64,000 bases of DNA from Streptococcus anginosus. Lineage in GTDB: Bacteria; Bacillota; Bacilli; Lactobacillales; Streptococcaceae. The position numbers and the translations under genes are program-made. Position 1 is the stretch's first letter; each line of letters begins with the position of its first letter. The stretch is taken from NCBI RefSeq assembly GCF_900636475.1, contig NZ_LR134283.1, positions 1,860,001 through 1,924,000 of the forward strand, given 5' to 3'. Of the stretch, positions 38,969 to 49,391 are shown one piece after another. The notes below the pieces were generated by a model that was given only the letters and a program-made list of their open reading frames with translations, ran no database searches and had not been told where the DNA came from.

Positions 38969-40948
38969 ATGAAGAAAAGTAAAATCATTACCCTTGCAGC
39001 GCTAGCCTTGCTTGCAACAGGAGCTCTAGCAGCTTGTTCTAACTCTAAAACAAGCTCGGGGAACAAAACATTCTCATATATTTATGAGCAAGATCCAGAT
39101 AACCTGAACTATTTGACAACTGGGAAAGCAGCTACTGCAAATCTTACCAGTAATGTCATTGACGGACTTTTGGAAAATGACCGTTATGGAAATCTAGTTC
39201 CTTCTATGGCGAAGGATTGGACCGTCTCTAAAGATGGCTTGACTTATACTTATACACTTCGTAAGGGTGTGAAATGGTACACATCAGAAGGCGAAGAGTA
39301 TGCAGAAGTTAAGGCACAAGACTTTGTAACGGGCTTAAAATATGCTGCAGACAATAAATCTGATGCTATTTACTTGGTGCAAGAATCTGTTAAAGGCTTG
39401 GATGCTTACATGAAAGGTGAAAATAAAGATTTCTCTTCTGTCGGTATCAAAGCAGTCGATGATTACACAGTTCAATACACTCTTAATCGACCAGAAAGTT
39501 TTTGGAACTCAAAAACAACAATGGGCGTTCTAGCACCAGTTAATGCAGAATTTTTGAAATCAAAAGGCAACAAATTTGCACAAGCAACAGATCCATCTAG
39601 TCTTCTTTATAATGGTCCATACTTGCTGAAATCTATCACAGCGAAATCATCTGTTGAATTTGCTAAAAATCCAAACTACTGGGATAAGAAAAATGTGCAC
39701 ATTGATAACATCAAGTTGTCTTACTATGATGGTCAAGACCAGGACAAACTTGCTAAAGGATTTAGCGATGGTTCATTTACCAATGCTAAAGTATTTCCAA
39801 CTAGCCCAAGTTATTCTTCTGTCAGCAAGAAATACAAAAACAACATCGTTTATACTCCTCAAGATGCAACGACTTACCTAGTAGCTACAAATATTGATCG
39901 TCAATCTTACAATCACACTTCAAAGACAACAGATGCTCAAAAGACTTCTACTAAGAAAGCTTTGCTAAACAAGGATTTCCGTCAAGCGATTACCTTTGCA
40001 TTTGACCGCACAGCTTATGCATCACAGGTGAATGGTAAAGACGGTGCGACGAAGATGCTCCGTAATCTCTTTGTACCACCAACATTTGTTCAAACAGATG
40101 ACAAGAGCTTTGGAGAATTGGTCAAAGAAAAATTGATTGGCTACGATGAAAGTTGGAAAGATGTCAACTTAAATGATGCGCAAGATGGGCTTTATAATCC
40201 AACTAAAGCTAAAGAAAAATTAGCGAAAGCGAAAGCAGCGCTTCAAGCAGATGGCGTTCAATTTCCAATCCACATTGATATGCCAGTTGACCAAACAGCA
40301 ACTAATAAAGTTCAACGTGTGCAATCATTGAAACAATCTATTGAAAAAAACCTTGGGAAAGAAAATGTTGTAATTGATATTCAACAAATGTCTAAAGACG
40401 ACGTGAATAATATCACTTACTTTGCCGAATCTGCAGCGGCAGAAGATTGGGATCTTTCTGATAATGTTGGTTGGAGTCCAGACTTCCAAGACCCATCTAC
40501 CTATCTTGATGTTATCAAACCTTCAAGCGGTGAAAGCACTAAGACTTATCTAGGATTTGATGCAGGCACGAATAACGCTGCTGCAGCACAAGTTGGTATG
40601 AACGAATATGAAAAGTTGTTGAATGAGGCTGAAAAAGAAACCAACAATACGAATGCACGCTATGAAAAATATGCTGCAGCACAAGCTTGGTTGACTGATA
40701 ATGCATTGGTCATTCCAACAACAACACTAACGGGTCGCCCAATTCTTTCTCGTACAGTACCATTTAGTAATGCCTTTGCTTGGTCAGGAAACAAGGGAAA
40801 TAGTGAAACAATTCTCTATAAATACCTTGAAATCCAAGATGAGCCTGTGACTCAAAATCAATACAAGAAGGCAATGGAAAAATGGAATAAAAAGCGCACA
40901 GAGTCTAATAAAAAGGCTCAAGAAGAACTTGCAGATCATGTTAAATAA
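38969..40948 (+). CDS. Oligopeptide-binding lipoprotein, AmiA/AliA paralogue
   Basis: A 659-residue paralogue of amiA. I chose ATG 38969, which follows TGGGAGG; in-frame codons upstream would spoil the signal peptide. Lipobox ALAACS (Cys at about 23). The family landmarks are shared with AmiA (DPDNLNYLTTGKA, YNGPYLLKSITAKSSVEFA, SPDFQDPSTYLDVI, ending ADHVK). Differences are scattered through the binding lobes, so peptide preference probably differs. The permease genes follow after a 375-base gap containing a remnant of a third copy. Confidence 0.92.
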   Translation: MKKSKIITLAALALLATGALAACSNSKTSSGNKTFSYIYEQDPDNLNYLTTGKAATANLTSNVIDGLLENDRYGNLVPSMAKDWTVSKDGLTYTYTLRKGVKWYTSEGEEYAEVKAQDFVTGLKYAADNKSDAIYLVQESVKGLDAYMKGENKDFSSVGIKAVDDYTVQYTLNRPESFWNSKTTMGVLAPVNAEFLKSKGNKFAQATDPSSLLYNGPYLLKSITAKSSVEFAKNPNYWDKKNVHIDNIKLSYYDGQDQDKLAKGFSDGSFTNAKVFPTSPSYSSVSKKYKNNIVYTPQDATTYLVATNIDRQSYNHTSKTTDAQKTSTKKALLNKDFRQAITFAFDRTAYASQVNGKDGATKMLRNLFVPPTFVQTDDKSFGELVKEKLIGYDESWKDVNLNDAQDGLYNPTKAKEKLAKAKAALQADGVQFPIHIDMPVDQTATNKVQRVQSLKQSIEKNLGKENVVIDIQQMSKDDVNNITYFAESAAAEDWDLSDNVGWSPDFQDPSTYLDVIKPSSGESTKTYLGFDAGTNNAAAAQVGMNEYEKLLNEAEKETNNTNARYEKYAAAQAWLTDNALVIPTTTLTGRPILSRTVPFSNAFAWSGNKGNSETILYKYLEIQDEPVTQNQYKKAMEKWNKKRTESNKKAQEELADHVK

Positions 40949-41225
40949 TTGAAAAAAATTAGATAAAATTTAACAGAAAAACAAAAAAAGTTCAATTATG
41001 ATAAAAATATTCTGACAATTGATTTTACAATTAACCAGAATTGTGATATAATTTTAAACAATCAGTTTAAAAATTGAAGGTATTCTAAAATTGAAAATAG
41101 GTATTTGTCGTGACGCGTGGCATTTCTCTATCAGTTCCTTCGGTCTTGGCTGACAGGTTATGTTTAATAACTTAACCATAGTTATTAAAGTGGAATATCT
41201 GATGTGACTCATGCTGAATCATTAA
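40949..41225. other. AT-rich gap before the third-copy remnant
   Basis: No gene. A promoter-like TGTGATATAAT is at about 41042-41052. The stretch 41103-41160 (GTATTTGTCGTGACGCGTGG onward) is more GC-rich than its flanks and has no identity I can name. Confidence 0.35.
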
Positions 41226-41258
41226 AATAAAAAAGAATTAGCAGATCATGTAAAATAA
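41226..41258 (+). pseudogene. 3' tail of a third AmiA-type gene
   Basis: AATAAAAAAGAATTAGCAGA...TAAAATAA encodes NKKELADHVK and a stop, the same ending as both complete binding-protein genes (KKAQ-ELADHVK-stop). A stop lies just upstream in frame. This is the relic of a third tandem copy that was mostly deleted. Confidence 0.75.
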
Positions 41259-41268
41259 ACTTCTCATC

Positions 41269-41301
41269 AGAACTTTCTCTAACAGGAGGGAAAGTTCTTT
41301 T
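41269..41301 (+). terminator. Partial terminator or attenuator before amiC
   Basis: AGAACTTTC / GAAAGTTCT, nine perfect pairs with a 12-base loop, followed by only a short TTTTGGG. It should be leaky, letting some transcription reach amiCDEF. Confidence 0.65.
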
Positions 41302-41323
41302 GGGATTTTAAAGGAAACGGTAA

Positions 41324-42820
41324 ATGAAGAAATATATTTTTATGCGTATCTTACGCTCTTTAGTATCTATTTTCATGGTAACAACGCTGACTTACACCAT
41401 TATCTATACCATGGTGCCTAGGAAGTTGATTTTCAAACAGGACCCAAACTATAACAAAATAGCAACAACTCCTGATAAAAAGACCAATTACGAAAATACG
41501 ATTTTTGAGCGCATGGGTTACATTGACTACTATGATACGAAGGAATTGCAAGAAAAAGCTAGTAAAGAGAATTCCTCAGTAACAGTGGAGCCTACTAATG
41601 CAAATAAAAAAATCTATGAAGCATACATCAAAAAGCTAGGGCGCGGTTGGAAATTGCAGCAATTTAAAGAAAGCAAGCAATTTTATGCAACTCGTGAAGT
41701 TCCAGTCTATGAACGCGTTCTTGGTTTCTATGGTAATTTGATTCAAATTGACCATACAGGTGCTGTGAAAGATGCTTCTAATCCGAATTTGAAGCGTTAT
41801 ATTCGCATTGAAAATGATCCTGCTATTGGTTGGTCTGTTGTTGGTTCTGGAACGAAACATAAATATTTATTATATTTCAATAGTCAGTTTCCATTTATCC
41901 ACCAAAATTTTGTAAGATTAAATCTAGGAACTTCTTATCCGACCTATGCTAATCTTCCTGTTTTACAGGTTATTTCACAAGGGCAAGGTCAAACGAAGAC
42001 ATCAGAATTTCAATTTCCAACAGGAAAGAAAACATCATCTGTTAATATTTATACACGTACATATAAGTCTCCAAAGCAAGCCGATGCACGCGATGTTGCT
42101 AATTACGGAAAAGATGATCCTTATACGGCGACAGAGAGCAATTATCAATATCCATCTATGATTGTGAGCTCTTCTATTGTTGGGTTGATTGGTTTGGCCT
42201 TGTCATACTTAATCGCCGTTCCACTTGGATCTTATATGGCTCGCTTTAAGAATACATTGTTTGATAGTATTTCAACCGGTGCTTTGACTTTCTTAATGTC
42301 ACTGCCAACTATTGCCTTGGTTTATATCATTCGCTTGATTGGTTCAGCGATTGGCTTACCTGATTCATTCCCTATTTTGGGAGCAGGTGATTGGCGCTCT
42401 TATGTGTTGCCGGCAGTTATTCTTGGACTCTTGAGTGCGCCTTGGACAGCAGTGTGGATTCGCCGTTATATGATTGACTTGCAATCACAAGATTTTGTTC
42501 GTTTTGCACGTGCAAAAGGTCTTTCTGAAAAAGAAATTTCTAATAAACATATTTTCAAAAATGCTATGGTGCCACTTGTATCCAGTATACCTGGTGCTAT
42601 TATCGGAGTTATCACAGGTGCAACCTTGACTGAAACAATTTTTGCTTTCCCTGGAATGGGTAAAATGCTGATTGACTCTGTCAAAGCATCTAATAATTCT
42701 ATGGTCGTTGGTCTTGTATTTATCTTTACATGTCTATCTATCTTTGCTCTTCTATTGGGTGATATTCTGATGACCATGCTTGACCCACGTATTAAATTAA
42801 CATCAAAAGGAGGTAAATAA
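41324..42820 (+). CDS. amiC: Oligopeptide ABC transporter permease AmiC
   Basis: A 498-residue permease. The N-terminal helix (about 8-28) is followed by a large extracytoplasmic insert (about 30-275, typical for streptococcal AmiC) and a five-helix permease core. The EAA loop [21 protein letters not shown] contacts the ATPases. Its stop overlaps the amiD start by one base. Forms a heterodimeric channel with AmiD. Confidence 0.95.
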   Translation: MKKYIFMRILRSLVSIFMVTTLTYTIIYTMVPRKLIFKQDPNYNKIATTPDKKTNYENTIFERMGYIDYYDTKELQEKASKENSSVTVEPTNANKKIYEAYIKKLGRGWKLQQFKESKQFYATREVPVYERVLGFYGNLIQIDHTGAVKDASNPNLKRYIRIENDPAIGWSVVGSGTKHKYLLYFNSQFPFIHQNFVRLNLGTSYPTYANLPVLQVISQGQGQTKTSEFQFPTGKKTSSVNIYTRTYKSPKQADARDVANYGKDDPYTATESNYQYPSMIVSSSIVGLIGLALSYLIAVPLGSYMARFKNTLFDSISTGALTFLMSLPTIALVYIIRLIGSAIGLPDSFPILGAGDWRSYVLPAVILGLLSAPWTAVWIRRYMIDLQSQDFVRFARAKGLSEKEISNKHIFKNAMVPLVSSIPGAIIGVITGATLTETIFAFPGMGKMLIDSVKASNNSMVVGLVFIFTCLSIFALLLGDILMTMLDPRIKLTSKGGK

Positions 42821-43746
42821 TGGCTACAATTGATAAAAGTAAGTTCACATTTGTAAAACGCGATGATTTTGCCTCTGAAATAATTGATGCACCAGCTTAT
42901 TCTTACTGGAAATCTGTTATGCGTCAATTCTTAAGGAAAAAATCAACAATTGCTATGTTGGGTATTCTTGTTGCAATTGTTTTGATGAGTTTCATCTATC
43001 CGATTTTTTCAAATTTCGATTTTAATGATGTAAGTAAAGTAAATGATTTTAGTGCTCGTTATATCAAACCGAATGCCCAATATTGGTTTGGTACAGATAG
43101 TAACGGGAAATCCCTCTTTGACGGAGTGTGGTTTGGAGCACGTAACTCTATTCTTATTTCAGTTATTGCAACCGTGATTAACCTTGTGATTGGTATTGTT
43201 ATTGGTGGCATCTGGGGAATTTCAAAAACTGTCGATCGTGTGATGATTGAGATTTATAATATTATTTCTAACATCCCACCGCTTTTGATCGTCATTGTCT
43301 TGACATACTCAATCGGTGCAGGTTTCTGGAATTTGATTTTTGCCATGACGATTACTGGTTGGATTGGGATTGCTTACAACATTCGTATCCAAATTCTACG
43401 TTATCGTGATTTAGAATACAACCTCGCCAGTCGTACATTGGGAACGCCAACGCTTAAAATTATTGCGAAAAATATTATGCCACAGTTGGTTTCTGTGATT
43501 GTTACAACTGCTTCACAATTACTTCCAAGTTTCATTTCATACGAAGCTTTTCTGTCTTTCTTTGGTTTGGGACTTCCTGTGACGGTGCCAAGTTTGGGAC
43601 GGTTAATTTCAGATTATTCACAAAACGTGACAACAAATGCGTATCTTTTCTGGATTCCATTGACAACCTTGATTTTGGTTTCTCTTTCATTGTTCGTTGT
43701 CGGTCAAAACTTAGCGGACGCTAGTGATCCACGTACACATAGATAG
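42820..43746 (+). CDS. amiD: Oligopeptide ABC transporter permease AmiD
   Basis: A 308-residue permease with an N-terminal helix after a 35-residue cytoplasmic tail ([21 protein letters not shown]) and the usual core. Seen: [21 protein letters not shown] and the EAA loop [19 protein letters not shown]. Partner of AmiC. The ATG overlaps the amiC stop (TAATG); GGAGG lies 9 bases upstream. Confidence 0.95.
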   Translation: MATIDKSKFTFVKRDDFASEIIDAPAYSYWKSVMRQFLRKKSTIAMLGILVAIVLMSFIYPIFSNFDFNDVSKVNDFSARYIKPNAQYWFGTDSNGKSLFDGVWFGARNSILISVIATVINLVIGIVIGGIWGISKTVDRVMIEIYNIISNIPPLLIVIVLTYSIGAGFWNLIFAMTITGWIGIAYNIRIQILRYRDLEYNLASRTLGTPTLKIIAKNIMPQLVSVIVTTASQLLPSFISYEAFLSFFGLGLPVTVPSLGRLISDYSQNVTTNAYLFWIPLTTLILVSLSLFVVGQNLADASDPRTHR

Positions 43747-43754
43747 GAGTAAAT

Positions 43755-44822
43755 ATGACACAAGAAAAAAATGTAATATTGACTGCTCGCGATATTGTCG
43801 TGGAATTTGACGTTCGTGATAAAGTCTTAACAGCCATTCGTGGTGTTTCGCTTGACCTTATCGAAGGTGAGGTTCTTGCACTTGTAGGAGAATCTGGTTC
43901 TGGTAAGTCTGTTTTGACAAAGACATTTACAGGAATGTTAGAGGAAAATGGTCGAGTTGCTCAAGGAACGATTGATTACCGTGGACAAGATTTGACAAAA
44001 TTGAAGTCTAATAAAGATTGGGAACCTATACGCGGTGTTAAAATTGCAACAATCTTCCAAGATCCGATGACGAGTTTGGACCCTATTAACACAATTGGTA
44101 GCCAAATTACAGAAGTGATTATCAAGCATCAAAAGAAAACGCCAAAAGAAGCAAAAGAAATGGCTGTTGACTATATGAATAAGGTCGGCATTCCTGATGC
44201 TGAAAAGCGTTTTAATGAATACCCATTCCAATATTCAGGAGGAATGCGTCAACGGATTGTTATCGCTATTGCGCTTGCTTGTCGACCTGATATCCTTATC
44301 TGTGATGAACCAACGACAGCGCTTGACGTTACGATTCAGGCACAAATCATTGATTTGTTGAAATCTTTGCAACACGAGTATGAATTCACAACTATTTTTA
44401 TCACCCACGACCTGGGAGTGGTAGCAAGTATTGCAGATAAGGTTGCGGTTATGTATGCTGGTGAAATCGTTGAATACGGAACAGTAGAAGAAGTCTTTTA
44501 CGATCCACGTCATCCTTACACTTGGAGTTTGTTATCTAGTCTACCTCAGTTGGCAGATGATAAGGGTGAGTTGTATTCAATTCCTGGAACGCCGCCATCT
44601 CTCTATTCACATTTACAAGGAGATGCATTTGCCTTGCGTTCAGATTATGCTATGGAAATTGATTTTGAAGAGAAACCGCCTCAAATTTATGTAACGGATA
44701 CCCACTGGGCAAAAACATGGTTGTTACATGAGAATGCTCCAAAAGTGAATAAGCCAGCTGTTATTGATGATTTACACGAAAAAATTAGCTCAAAAATGGG
44801 CTTTGCCCATTTAGACGCCTAG
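43755..44822 (+). CDS. amiE: Oligopeptide ABC transporter ATPase AmiE
   Basis: A 355-residue ATPase. Walker [13 protein letters not shown]-loop [10 protein letters not shown], signature [15 protein letters not shown], Walker [16 protein letters not shown]-loop [10 protein letters not shown]. The C-terminal extension of the oligopeptide/dipeptide type ([29 protein letters not shown]) is present. It works as a heterodimer with AmiF. Spacing to the neighbouring genes is 8-10 bases. Confidence 0.95.
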   Translation: MTQEKNVILTARDIVVEFDVRDKVLTAIRGVSLDLIEGEVLALVGESGSGKSVLTKTFTGMLEENGRVAQGTIDYRGQDLTKLKSNKDWEPIRGVKIATIFQDPMTSLDPINTIGSQITEVIIKHQKKTPKEAKEMAVDYMNKVGIPDAEKRFNEYPFQYSGGMRQRIVIAIALACRPDILICDEPTTALDVTIQAQIIDLLKSLQHEYEFTTIFITHDLGVVASIADKVAVMYAGEIVEYGTVEEVFYDPRHPYTWSLLSSLPQLADDKGELYSIPGTPPSLYSHLQGDAFALRSDYAMEIDFEEKPPQIYVTDTHWAKTWLLHENAPKVNKPAVIDDLHEKISSKMGFAHLDA

Positions 44823-44832
44823 GAGGAAGGAA

Positions 44833-45756
44833 ATGCCTGAAAAATTAGTAGAAGTTAAAGATTTGGAAATTTCCTTCGGTGAGGGAAGCAAGAAATTTGT
44901 TGCTGTTAAAAATGCTAATTTCTTTATCAATAAAGGAGAAACGTTTTCACTTGTAGGAGAATCTGGTTCTGGTAAAACGACAATTGGTCGTGCGATTATT
45001 GGTTTAAATGATACGAGTCATGGAGAGATTTTCTTTGAAGGGAAAAAAATCAATGGCAAAAAATCAAAAGAAGAAGAGTCAGAAATCATTCGTAAAATTC
45101 AAATGATTTTCCAAGATCCTGCTGCTAGTTTGAATGAACGTGCGACAGTTGATTATATCATTTCGGAAGGCTTGTATAATTTCCATTTATTTAAAGATGA
45201 AGAAGAACGCAAGAAAAAAGTGAAAGATATTATTCATGAAGTTGGATTGTTATCAGAGCATTTAACACGTTACCCGCATGAATTTTCTGGTGGTCAACGT
45301 CAGCGGATTGGGATTGCCCGTGCGCTTGTTATGGAACCAGATTTTGTCATTGCAGATGAGCCGATTTCAGCGCTTGACGTCTCTGTGCGCGCGCAAGTTT
45401 TGAATCTTCTTAAGAAATTCCAAAAAGATCTAGGCTTGACTTATCTTTTCATTGCCCATGATTTATCAGTTGTACGTTTTATCTCAGACCGTATTGCTGT
45501 TATTTATAAGGGTGTGATTGTTGAAGTGGCTGAAACAGAAGAACTCTTCAATAATCCAATCCATCCTTATACGCAGTCATTGCTATCTGCTGTCCCAATT
45601 CCAGACCCAATATTGGAGCGGAAGAAAGTATTGAAGGTTTATGATGCTGCTCAACATGATTATTCAGTAGATAAGCCAGAAATGGTTGAAATTCGTCCAG
45701 GACACTTTGTCTGGGCTAATAAAGCAGAAGTTGAAAAATATAAAAAAGAATTATAA
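44833..45756 (+). CDS. amiF: Oligopeptide ABC transporter ATPase AmiF
   Basis: A 307-residue ATPase. Walker [13 protein letters not shown]-loop [14 protein letters not shown], signature [15 protein letters not shown], Walker [16 protein letters not shown]-loop [10 protein letters not shown], and a short C-terminal oligopeptide-type tail. Last gene of the ami operon. Ribosome site GGAGGAAGG, overlapping the amiE stop region. Confidence 0.95.
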   Translation: MPEKLVEVKDLEISFGEGSKKFVAVKNANFFINKGETFSLVGESGSGKTTIGRAIIGLNDTSHGEIFFEGKKINGKKSKEEESEIIRKIQMIFQDPAASLNERATVDYIISEGLYNFHLFKDEEERKKKVKDIIHEVGLLSEHLTRYPHEFSGGQRQRIGIARALVMEPDFVIADEPISALDVSVRAQVLNLLKKFQKDLGLTYLFIAHDLSVVRFISDRIAVIYKGVIVEVAETEELFNNPIHPYTQSLLSAVPIPDPILERKKVLKVYDAAQHDYSVDKPEMVEIRPGHFVWANKAEVEKYKKEL

Positions 45757-45784
45757 CATCATTCTTTGACTTTGAGAGAATTTT

Positions 45785-45819
45785 AAAAATCACTTTAGAG
45801 GTTATCTAGAGTGATTTTT
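45785..45819 (+). terminator. ami operon terminator
   Basis: AAAAATCACTTTAGA pairs with TCTAGAGTGATTTTT across a five-base loop; it is strong and nearly perfect. Confidence 0.88.
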
Positions 45820-45898
45820 GAATTCATGTTATCTTTTTCTGGACGATTCTATTTTAAACTGTACTATACTAGATATGATAGAAAAGAGGAGTAATGGA

Positions 45899-46723
45899 AT
45901 GTATCAATTGATTGCGTTTGATATGGATGGAACACTTTTGACTAGTAAAAAAACGATTGCCAAAAGCAGCGTTGAAGCGATTGGGAGAGCTCAAGATGCT
46001 GGTAAACAAGTTGTACTTTCAACAGGACGCTCTTTGTCAGAACTGCTTCCTTATGGAGATGATTTGCGCGGGATTCGCTATGCTATTCTTGCAAGTGGTG
46101 CATTGATTTATGATTTGGAGGCTAAATGCGTTTTAGCTAAGCAAACCTTGCCTGCTATAGCAGTGGATAAGGTGAAGGCGATAGCAGAAGTTCAAGATTT
46201 GATGCTGGTTTGTATGATTGACGGACAAGGCTATCTTCAAAAATCACATTTTGAGAGTATTGCTAACTATTATATGAAAATTTATACTGAACTTTATGAT
46301 AAAACAGCTATCTTGGTGGATAATATTTACGATTTGTTAGCTAAGGAGAGAGAGCATTTTGACAAAATCAATATTTATCACTTTACGGCAAGGGATCGAG
46401 ATCAATTGTATGAAACTTTATTGTCTGAAAAGATAACGATGATAAAAGCTGAAGTAAGTGGTCTTGAACTAACAGCGCAAGGAGTTGAAAAGGGGCAGGG
46501 TTTAGCTCACCTTGCTCAAAAATTGAATCTTCCTATGGAGCAAATCATTGCTGTTGGGGATGCTGACAATGATGAAAGCATGATTCGCGAAGCAGGTTTT
46601 GGTGTTGCTATGGGAAATGCCAATGAGAATATCAAAGGTTTGGCAGATATTATTGTGGCAGATAACGACCACGGTGGCTGTGCGCAGGCTATTGATGATG
46701 TGCTTCTGGCAGATAAAATATAA
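45899..46723 (+). CDS. Cof-type HAD-IIB family phosphatase
   Basis: A 274-residue sugar-phosphatase-like HAD protein. Motif I LIAFDMDGTLL, motif II STGRS, a C2-type cap in the middle, and motif IV VGDADNDESMIREAGFGVAMGNA. ATG 45899 follows AAAGAGGAG; an upstream in-frame extension has no ribosome site. Likely substrates are sugar phosphates or flavin phosphates; not determined. Monocistronic, with a TATACT -10 at about 45864. Confidence 0.87.
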   Translation: MYQLIAFDMDGTLLTSKKTIAKSSVEAIGRAQDAGKQVVLSTGRSLSELLPYGDDLRGIRYAILASGALIYDLEAKCVLAKQTLPAIAVDKVKAIAEVQDLMLVCMIDGQGYLQKSHFESIANYYMKIYTELYDKTAILVDNIYDLLAKEREHFDKINIYHFTARDRDQLYETLLSEKITMIKAEVSGLELTAQGVEKGQGLAHLAQKLNLPMEQIIAVGDADNDESMIREAGFGVAMGNANENIKGLADIIVADNDHGGCAQAIDDVLLADKI

Positions 46724-46740
46724 GAACAACGAATAAACAC

Positions 46741-46782
46741 TAAACCCCACTTAAGATTTCTCAATACTTAAGTAGGGGTTTA
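46741..46782. terminator. Convergent terminator between the HAD gene and scrR
   Basis: TAAACCCCACTTAAG / CTTAAGTAGGGGTTTA, fourteen or more pairs, with an 11-base loop. It serves both strands. Confidence 0.88.
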
Positions 46783-46796
46783 ACTATCTCACAGTA

Positions 46797-47762
46797 TTAA
46801 ATACTCTTTCCTGAAGAGAGGTGGACGGGAAGAAAGTAGCCGGTTGTCACAACTTCTTCACCAGCAATTTTTCGAAGCAACAAATCTACCAGTAAACAAG
46901 CTATATCTTTCAATGGTTGCTGTATAGTGGCTAGTTGGGGATAGTAGTTTTCTACAAAATAAGTTCCGTCGTAACCGATGACTTTTAGATCCTCTGGAAT
47001 TTTGATTTCCAATTCTTGAGCGACTTTCATGATTAAAATGGCTGTCAAATCATCTGAAGCAAAAATGGCATCAGGTTTTCTATGTTTTAAAATATTTTTG
47101 ATTTCCATTTCTTTGCGAATAGGAGAGAAGTCACTTGATACATTGATAATTGGTGCATCAGGTAGAATGGAAGCAAAACCTGCATGGCGGAGACCTGTCG
47201 GGGAGTTTGAATTATCATTTCCGGTAATCATAATGATATTTTGGGCACCGGATTTGACCAAGGTTTCTGCAGCCAAGACACCACCAGCATAGTTGTCCGA
47301 AGATACAACAGGAATGGAAGGGGATAAGTTGCGGTCAAAAGAGATAATGGGAGCTGTTACACGGTCATAATCAGAGATGCCTAAGTTGTGGCTACCTGAG
47401 ATAATGCCATCCACTTGATTGGCTTCTAGCATCTCCAGATACTCTTTTTCCTTACTTGAATTGTGCTCGCTATTGCAGATGATTGTCTTGTAGCCTCTTT
47501 TGAATAACTCATGCTCTAATTTGTCAATGAGTTCGGCATAAAAAATGTGACTGATATTTGGGAAAATCAATCCAATCAGTTTAGCGGATTTTCCTTGTAA
47601 GCTACGAGCGAGATTATTGGGCTTGTATCCCAACTCGCGCATGGCCTCATTGACTTTTGTAATCGTTTTTTCTGAGAGGTAGCCTTTTTTGTTAATTACA
47701 CGGGATACAGTGGTTGGGCTGACTCCAGCAATTTTTGCAACATCAGTTAACTTCGCGACCAT
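46797..47762 (-). CDS. scrR: Sucrose operon repressor ScrR (LacI family)
   Basis: A 321-residue LacI-type repressor. Helix-turn-helix and hinge TDVAKIAGVSPTTVSRVINKKGYLSEKT...LGYKPNNLARSLQGK; the periplasmic-binding-like sensor domain follows (LIGLIFPNISHIFYAELID). It overlaps the end of scrB by 20 bases, so it is co-expressed with the hydrolase. It probably binds the LacI-type half-palindromes in the scrB-scrA gap and responds to a sucrose-derived sugar. Confidence 0.93.
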   Translation of the reverse strand: MVAKLTDVAKIAGVSPTTVSRVINKKGYLSEKTITKVNEAMRELGYKPNNLARSLQGKSAKLIGLIFPNISHIFYAELIDKLEHELFKRGYKTIICNSEHNSSKEKEYLEMLEANQVDGIISGSHNLGISDYDRVTAPIISFDRNLSPSIPVVSSDNYAGGVLAAETLVKSGAQNIIMITGNDNSNSPTGLRHAGFASILPDAPIINVSSDFSPIRKEMEIKNILKHRKPDAIFASDDLTAILIMKVAQELEIKIPEDLKVIGYDGTYFVENYYPQLATIQQPLKDIACLLVDLLLRKIAGEEVVTTGYFLPVHLSSGKSI

Positions 47763-49215
47763 AATCTAATTCATAGTAAGTTCCAGTTGGATTTCCCTCG
47801 CTGATAAAAATACCGTTTTGGTTTTCATGAGGGAAAACGCGACCTGAAAATACTTTTTCTCCTTTGTTAATAAAAATTTCAAAAACTGACTTATCAATGA
47901 AGATAGTAGCAGTTGTAGCTTGGTTTTCAATCGTACAACTACGAACAGTACCAAATTCAAGAGCGTATTGCTCACCGGCTTGACTACGGTCAACTGTTAC
48001 TTGACCATTTTTGATGTCAAAGTAAATGCGTAACCCCTTATGCTCTTGATCTGCAAAGAGGACGATTTCAGCTTGTGAATCAGCTGTAAATTCTAGTTCT
48101 AATTCATAGCAGTTCGTTGTCTGCGCTTGATTAGCAAATGTTTGGCTATTATCTGTGCGCAAGGATGTGATAGCTGGGACAGGGTATTGATAGAGTTTAC
48201 CGTCTTTTAGGGTTAATTCTTTGACCAAAGAGAATGTTCCTTGGTGGTCGAAACGGTCGGATGGATAGGCAATATCTGGTAATCCTAGCCAGCTGACAGC
48301 TAAGGCACGTCCGTCAGGAGCATTGAAAGCTTGAGTGGCGTAGCATTCAAATCCATAATCTAAATTTTGCAGAGGACTAGGTTCAACAATTGTTGCTTTC
48401 TTTGTGTCAAACGATTGACCTATTTTATACATATTTGGATAAATATTGTCATAAGGAGTGACTTCTTTTGATAAACCTTGAGGACAGTAGAGCAAAATTG
48501 GCTTATCATCAATAAAGACAAGATTTGGACATTCCATCATGTAGGCGGTGTTGTCATTTTCAAAGTCTAAATTACCGACTTCTTCCCAGTTTGTATAATC
48601 GTTGTCAACCGCTTTATAAAGCTTGATATAGCCTTTTTTGTCAAGGTTTTGTTCCCCAACAATGGCGTAAAATTGTCCGTGGTAGTTAAAAATCTGAGGA
48701 TCACGAAAATGATCTGTAGCGTCCTGAGGTTGTTCAATCAAGACTTTGTTTAGTTTTTGAATATGTCCGTCTTTGTCCAGCAAAGCGCCGATTTGGTAAG
48801 GGTGACGAACCCAATTCTCATCACGGACATTTCCAGTATAGAATAGGAAAAGTTTGTCGTCAAACTGCATAGCAGAGCCAGAGTAAGCACCGTGACTGTC
48901 TAATGGGGTGTCTGGCAGAACACGAACACCGGTTTCTGTGAAGTGTACGAGGTCATCACTTTCCAGTTGTACCCAAGACTTGAGCCCATGAGTTGCACCA
49001 AACGGAAAATTTTGATAGAAGACAATCCATTTTCCGTCAAAATAGGAAAAACCATTTGGGTCATTCAGCAGTCCCGTATCAGGCTCTACATGGTAGGTAG
49101 CACGCCAAGGTGATGTAGCGATTTTATTTTTTATCTGTTGGATTTCGTTTTCAGTCCATTGTTCATATCGTTTGTAACGTTGTTCAGTAGTCCAAGCCAA
49201 TCTTTTGTCCTCCAA
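47743..49215 (-). CDS. scrB: Sucrose-6-phosphate hydrolase
   Basis: A 490-residue GH32 enzyme that splits sucrose-6-phosphate, the product of ScrA, into glucose-6-phosphate and fructose. Catalytic nucleophile Asp in LLNDPNGFSYF, the transition-state Asp in HFRDPQIF, the acid/base Glu in MMECPNLVF, and a C-terminal beta-sandwich. It is divergent from scrA. The ribosome site (TTGGAGGA) directly precedes the start. Confidence 0.95.
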   Translation of the reverse strand: MEDKRLAWTTEQRYKRYEQWTENEIQQIKNKIATSPWRATYHVEPDTGLLNDPNGFSYFDGKWIVFYQNFPFGATHGLKSWVQLESDDLVHFTETGVRVLPDTPLDSHGAYSGSAMQFDDKLFLFYTGNVRDENWVRHPYQIGALLDKDGHIQKLNKVLIEQPQDATDHFRDPQIFNYHGQFYAIVGEQNLDKKGYIKLYKAVDNDYTNWEEVGNLDFENDNTAYMMECPNLVFIDDKPILLYCPQGLSKEVTPYDNIYPNMYKIGQSFDTKKATIVEPSPLQNLDYGFECYATQAFNAPDGRALAVSWLGLPDIAYPSDRFDHQGTFSLVKELTLKDGKLYQYPVPAITSLRTDNSQTFANQAQTTNCYELELEFTADSQAEIVLFADQEHKGLRIYFDIKNGQVTVDRSQAGEQYALEFGTVRSCTIENQATTATIFIDKSVFEIFINKGEKVFSGRVFPHENQNGIFISEGNPTGTYYELDYGREVN

Positions 49216-49233
49216 GATAGTTTTCTTACTTAT

Positions 49234-49262
49234 ATAGTAAACGTTTTCTCTGAAAAAATCAA
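49234..49262 (-). promoter_or_regulatory. scrB promoter with LacI/cre-type operator
   Basis: Minus strand -35 TTGATT (49257-49262), a 17-base spacer, -10 TACTAT (49234-49239). TAGTAAACGTTTTCTC (49235-49250, plus strand) covers the spacer and the -10, and matches 13 of 16 cre positions. ScrR or CcpA could bind. Confidence 0.65.
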
Positions 49263-49290
49263 CTTTTTAATAGAAAAAAATAAAATTTCT

Positions 49291-49354
49291 GCAAAACGCT
49301 TGACATATTTTGGAATCATGTTAAAATAATAGTCGTAGGAGCGATTAAATCGCT
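49291..49354 (+). promoter_or_regulatory. scrA promoter and operators
   Basis: -35 TTGACA (49300-49305), 16-base spacer, extended -10 TGTTAAAAT (49319-49327). GCAAAACGCTTG overlaps the -35 and resembles a LacI-type operator. Just after the start, AGCGATT-A-AATCGCT (49340-49354) is a perfect palindrome. Confidence 0.65.
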
Positions 49355-49391
49355 TTCATAAATTTTAATTATTTTCAATAAGGAGATGCAA

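Noticed and set aside
38969..40948. Second binding protein considered a pseudogene of amiA
   Set aside because: Intact signal peptide, full length and own promoter; it is a functional-looking paralogue.
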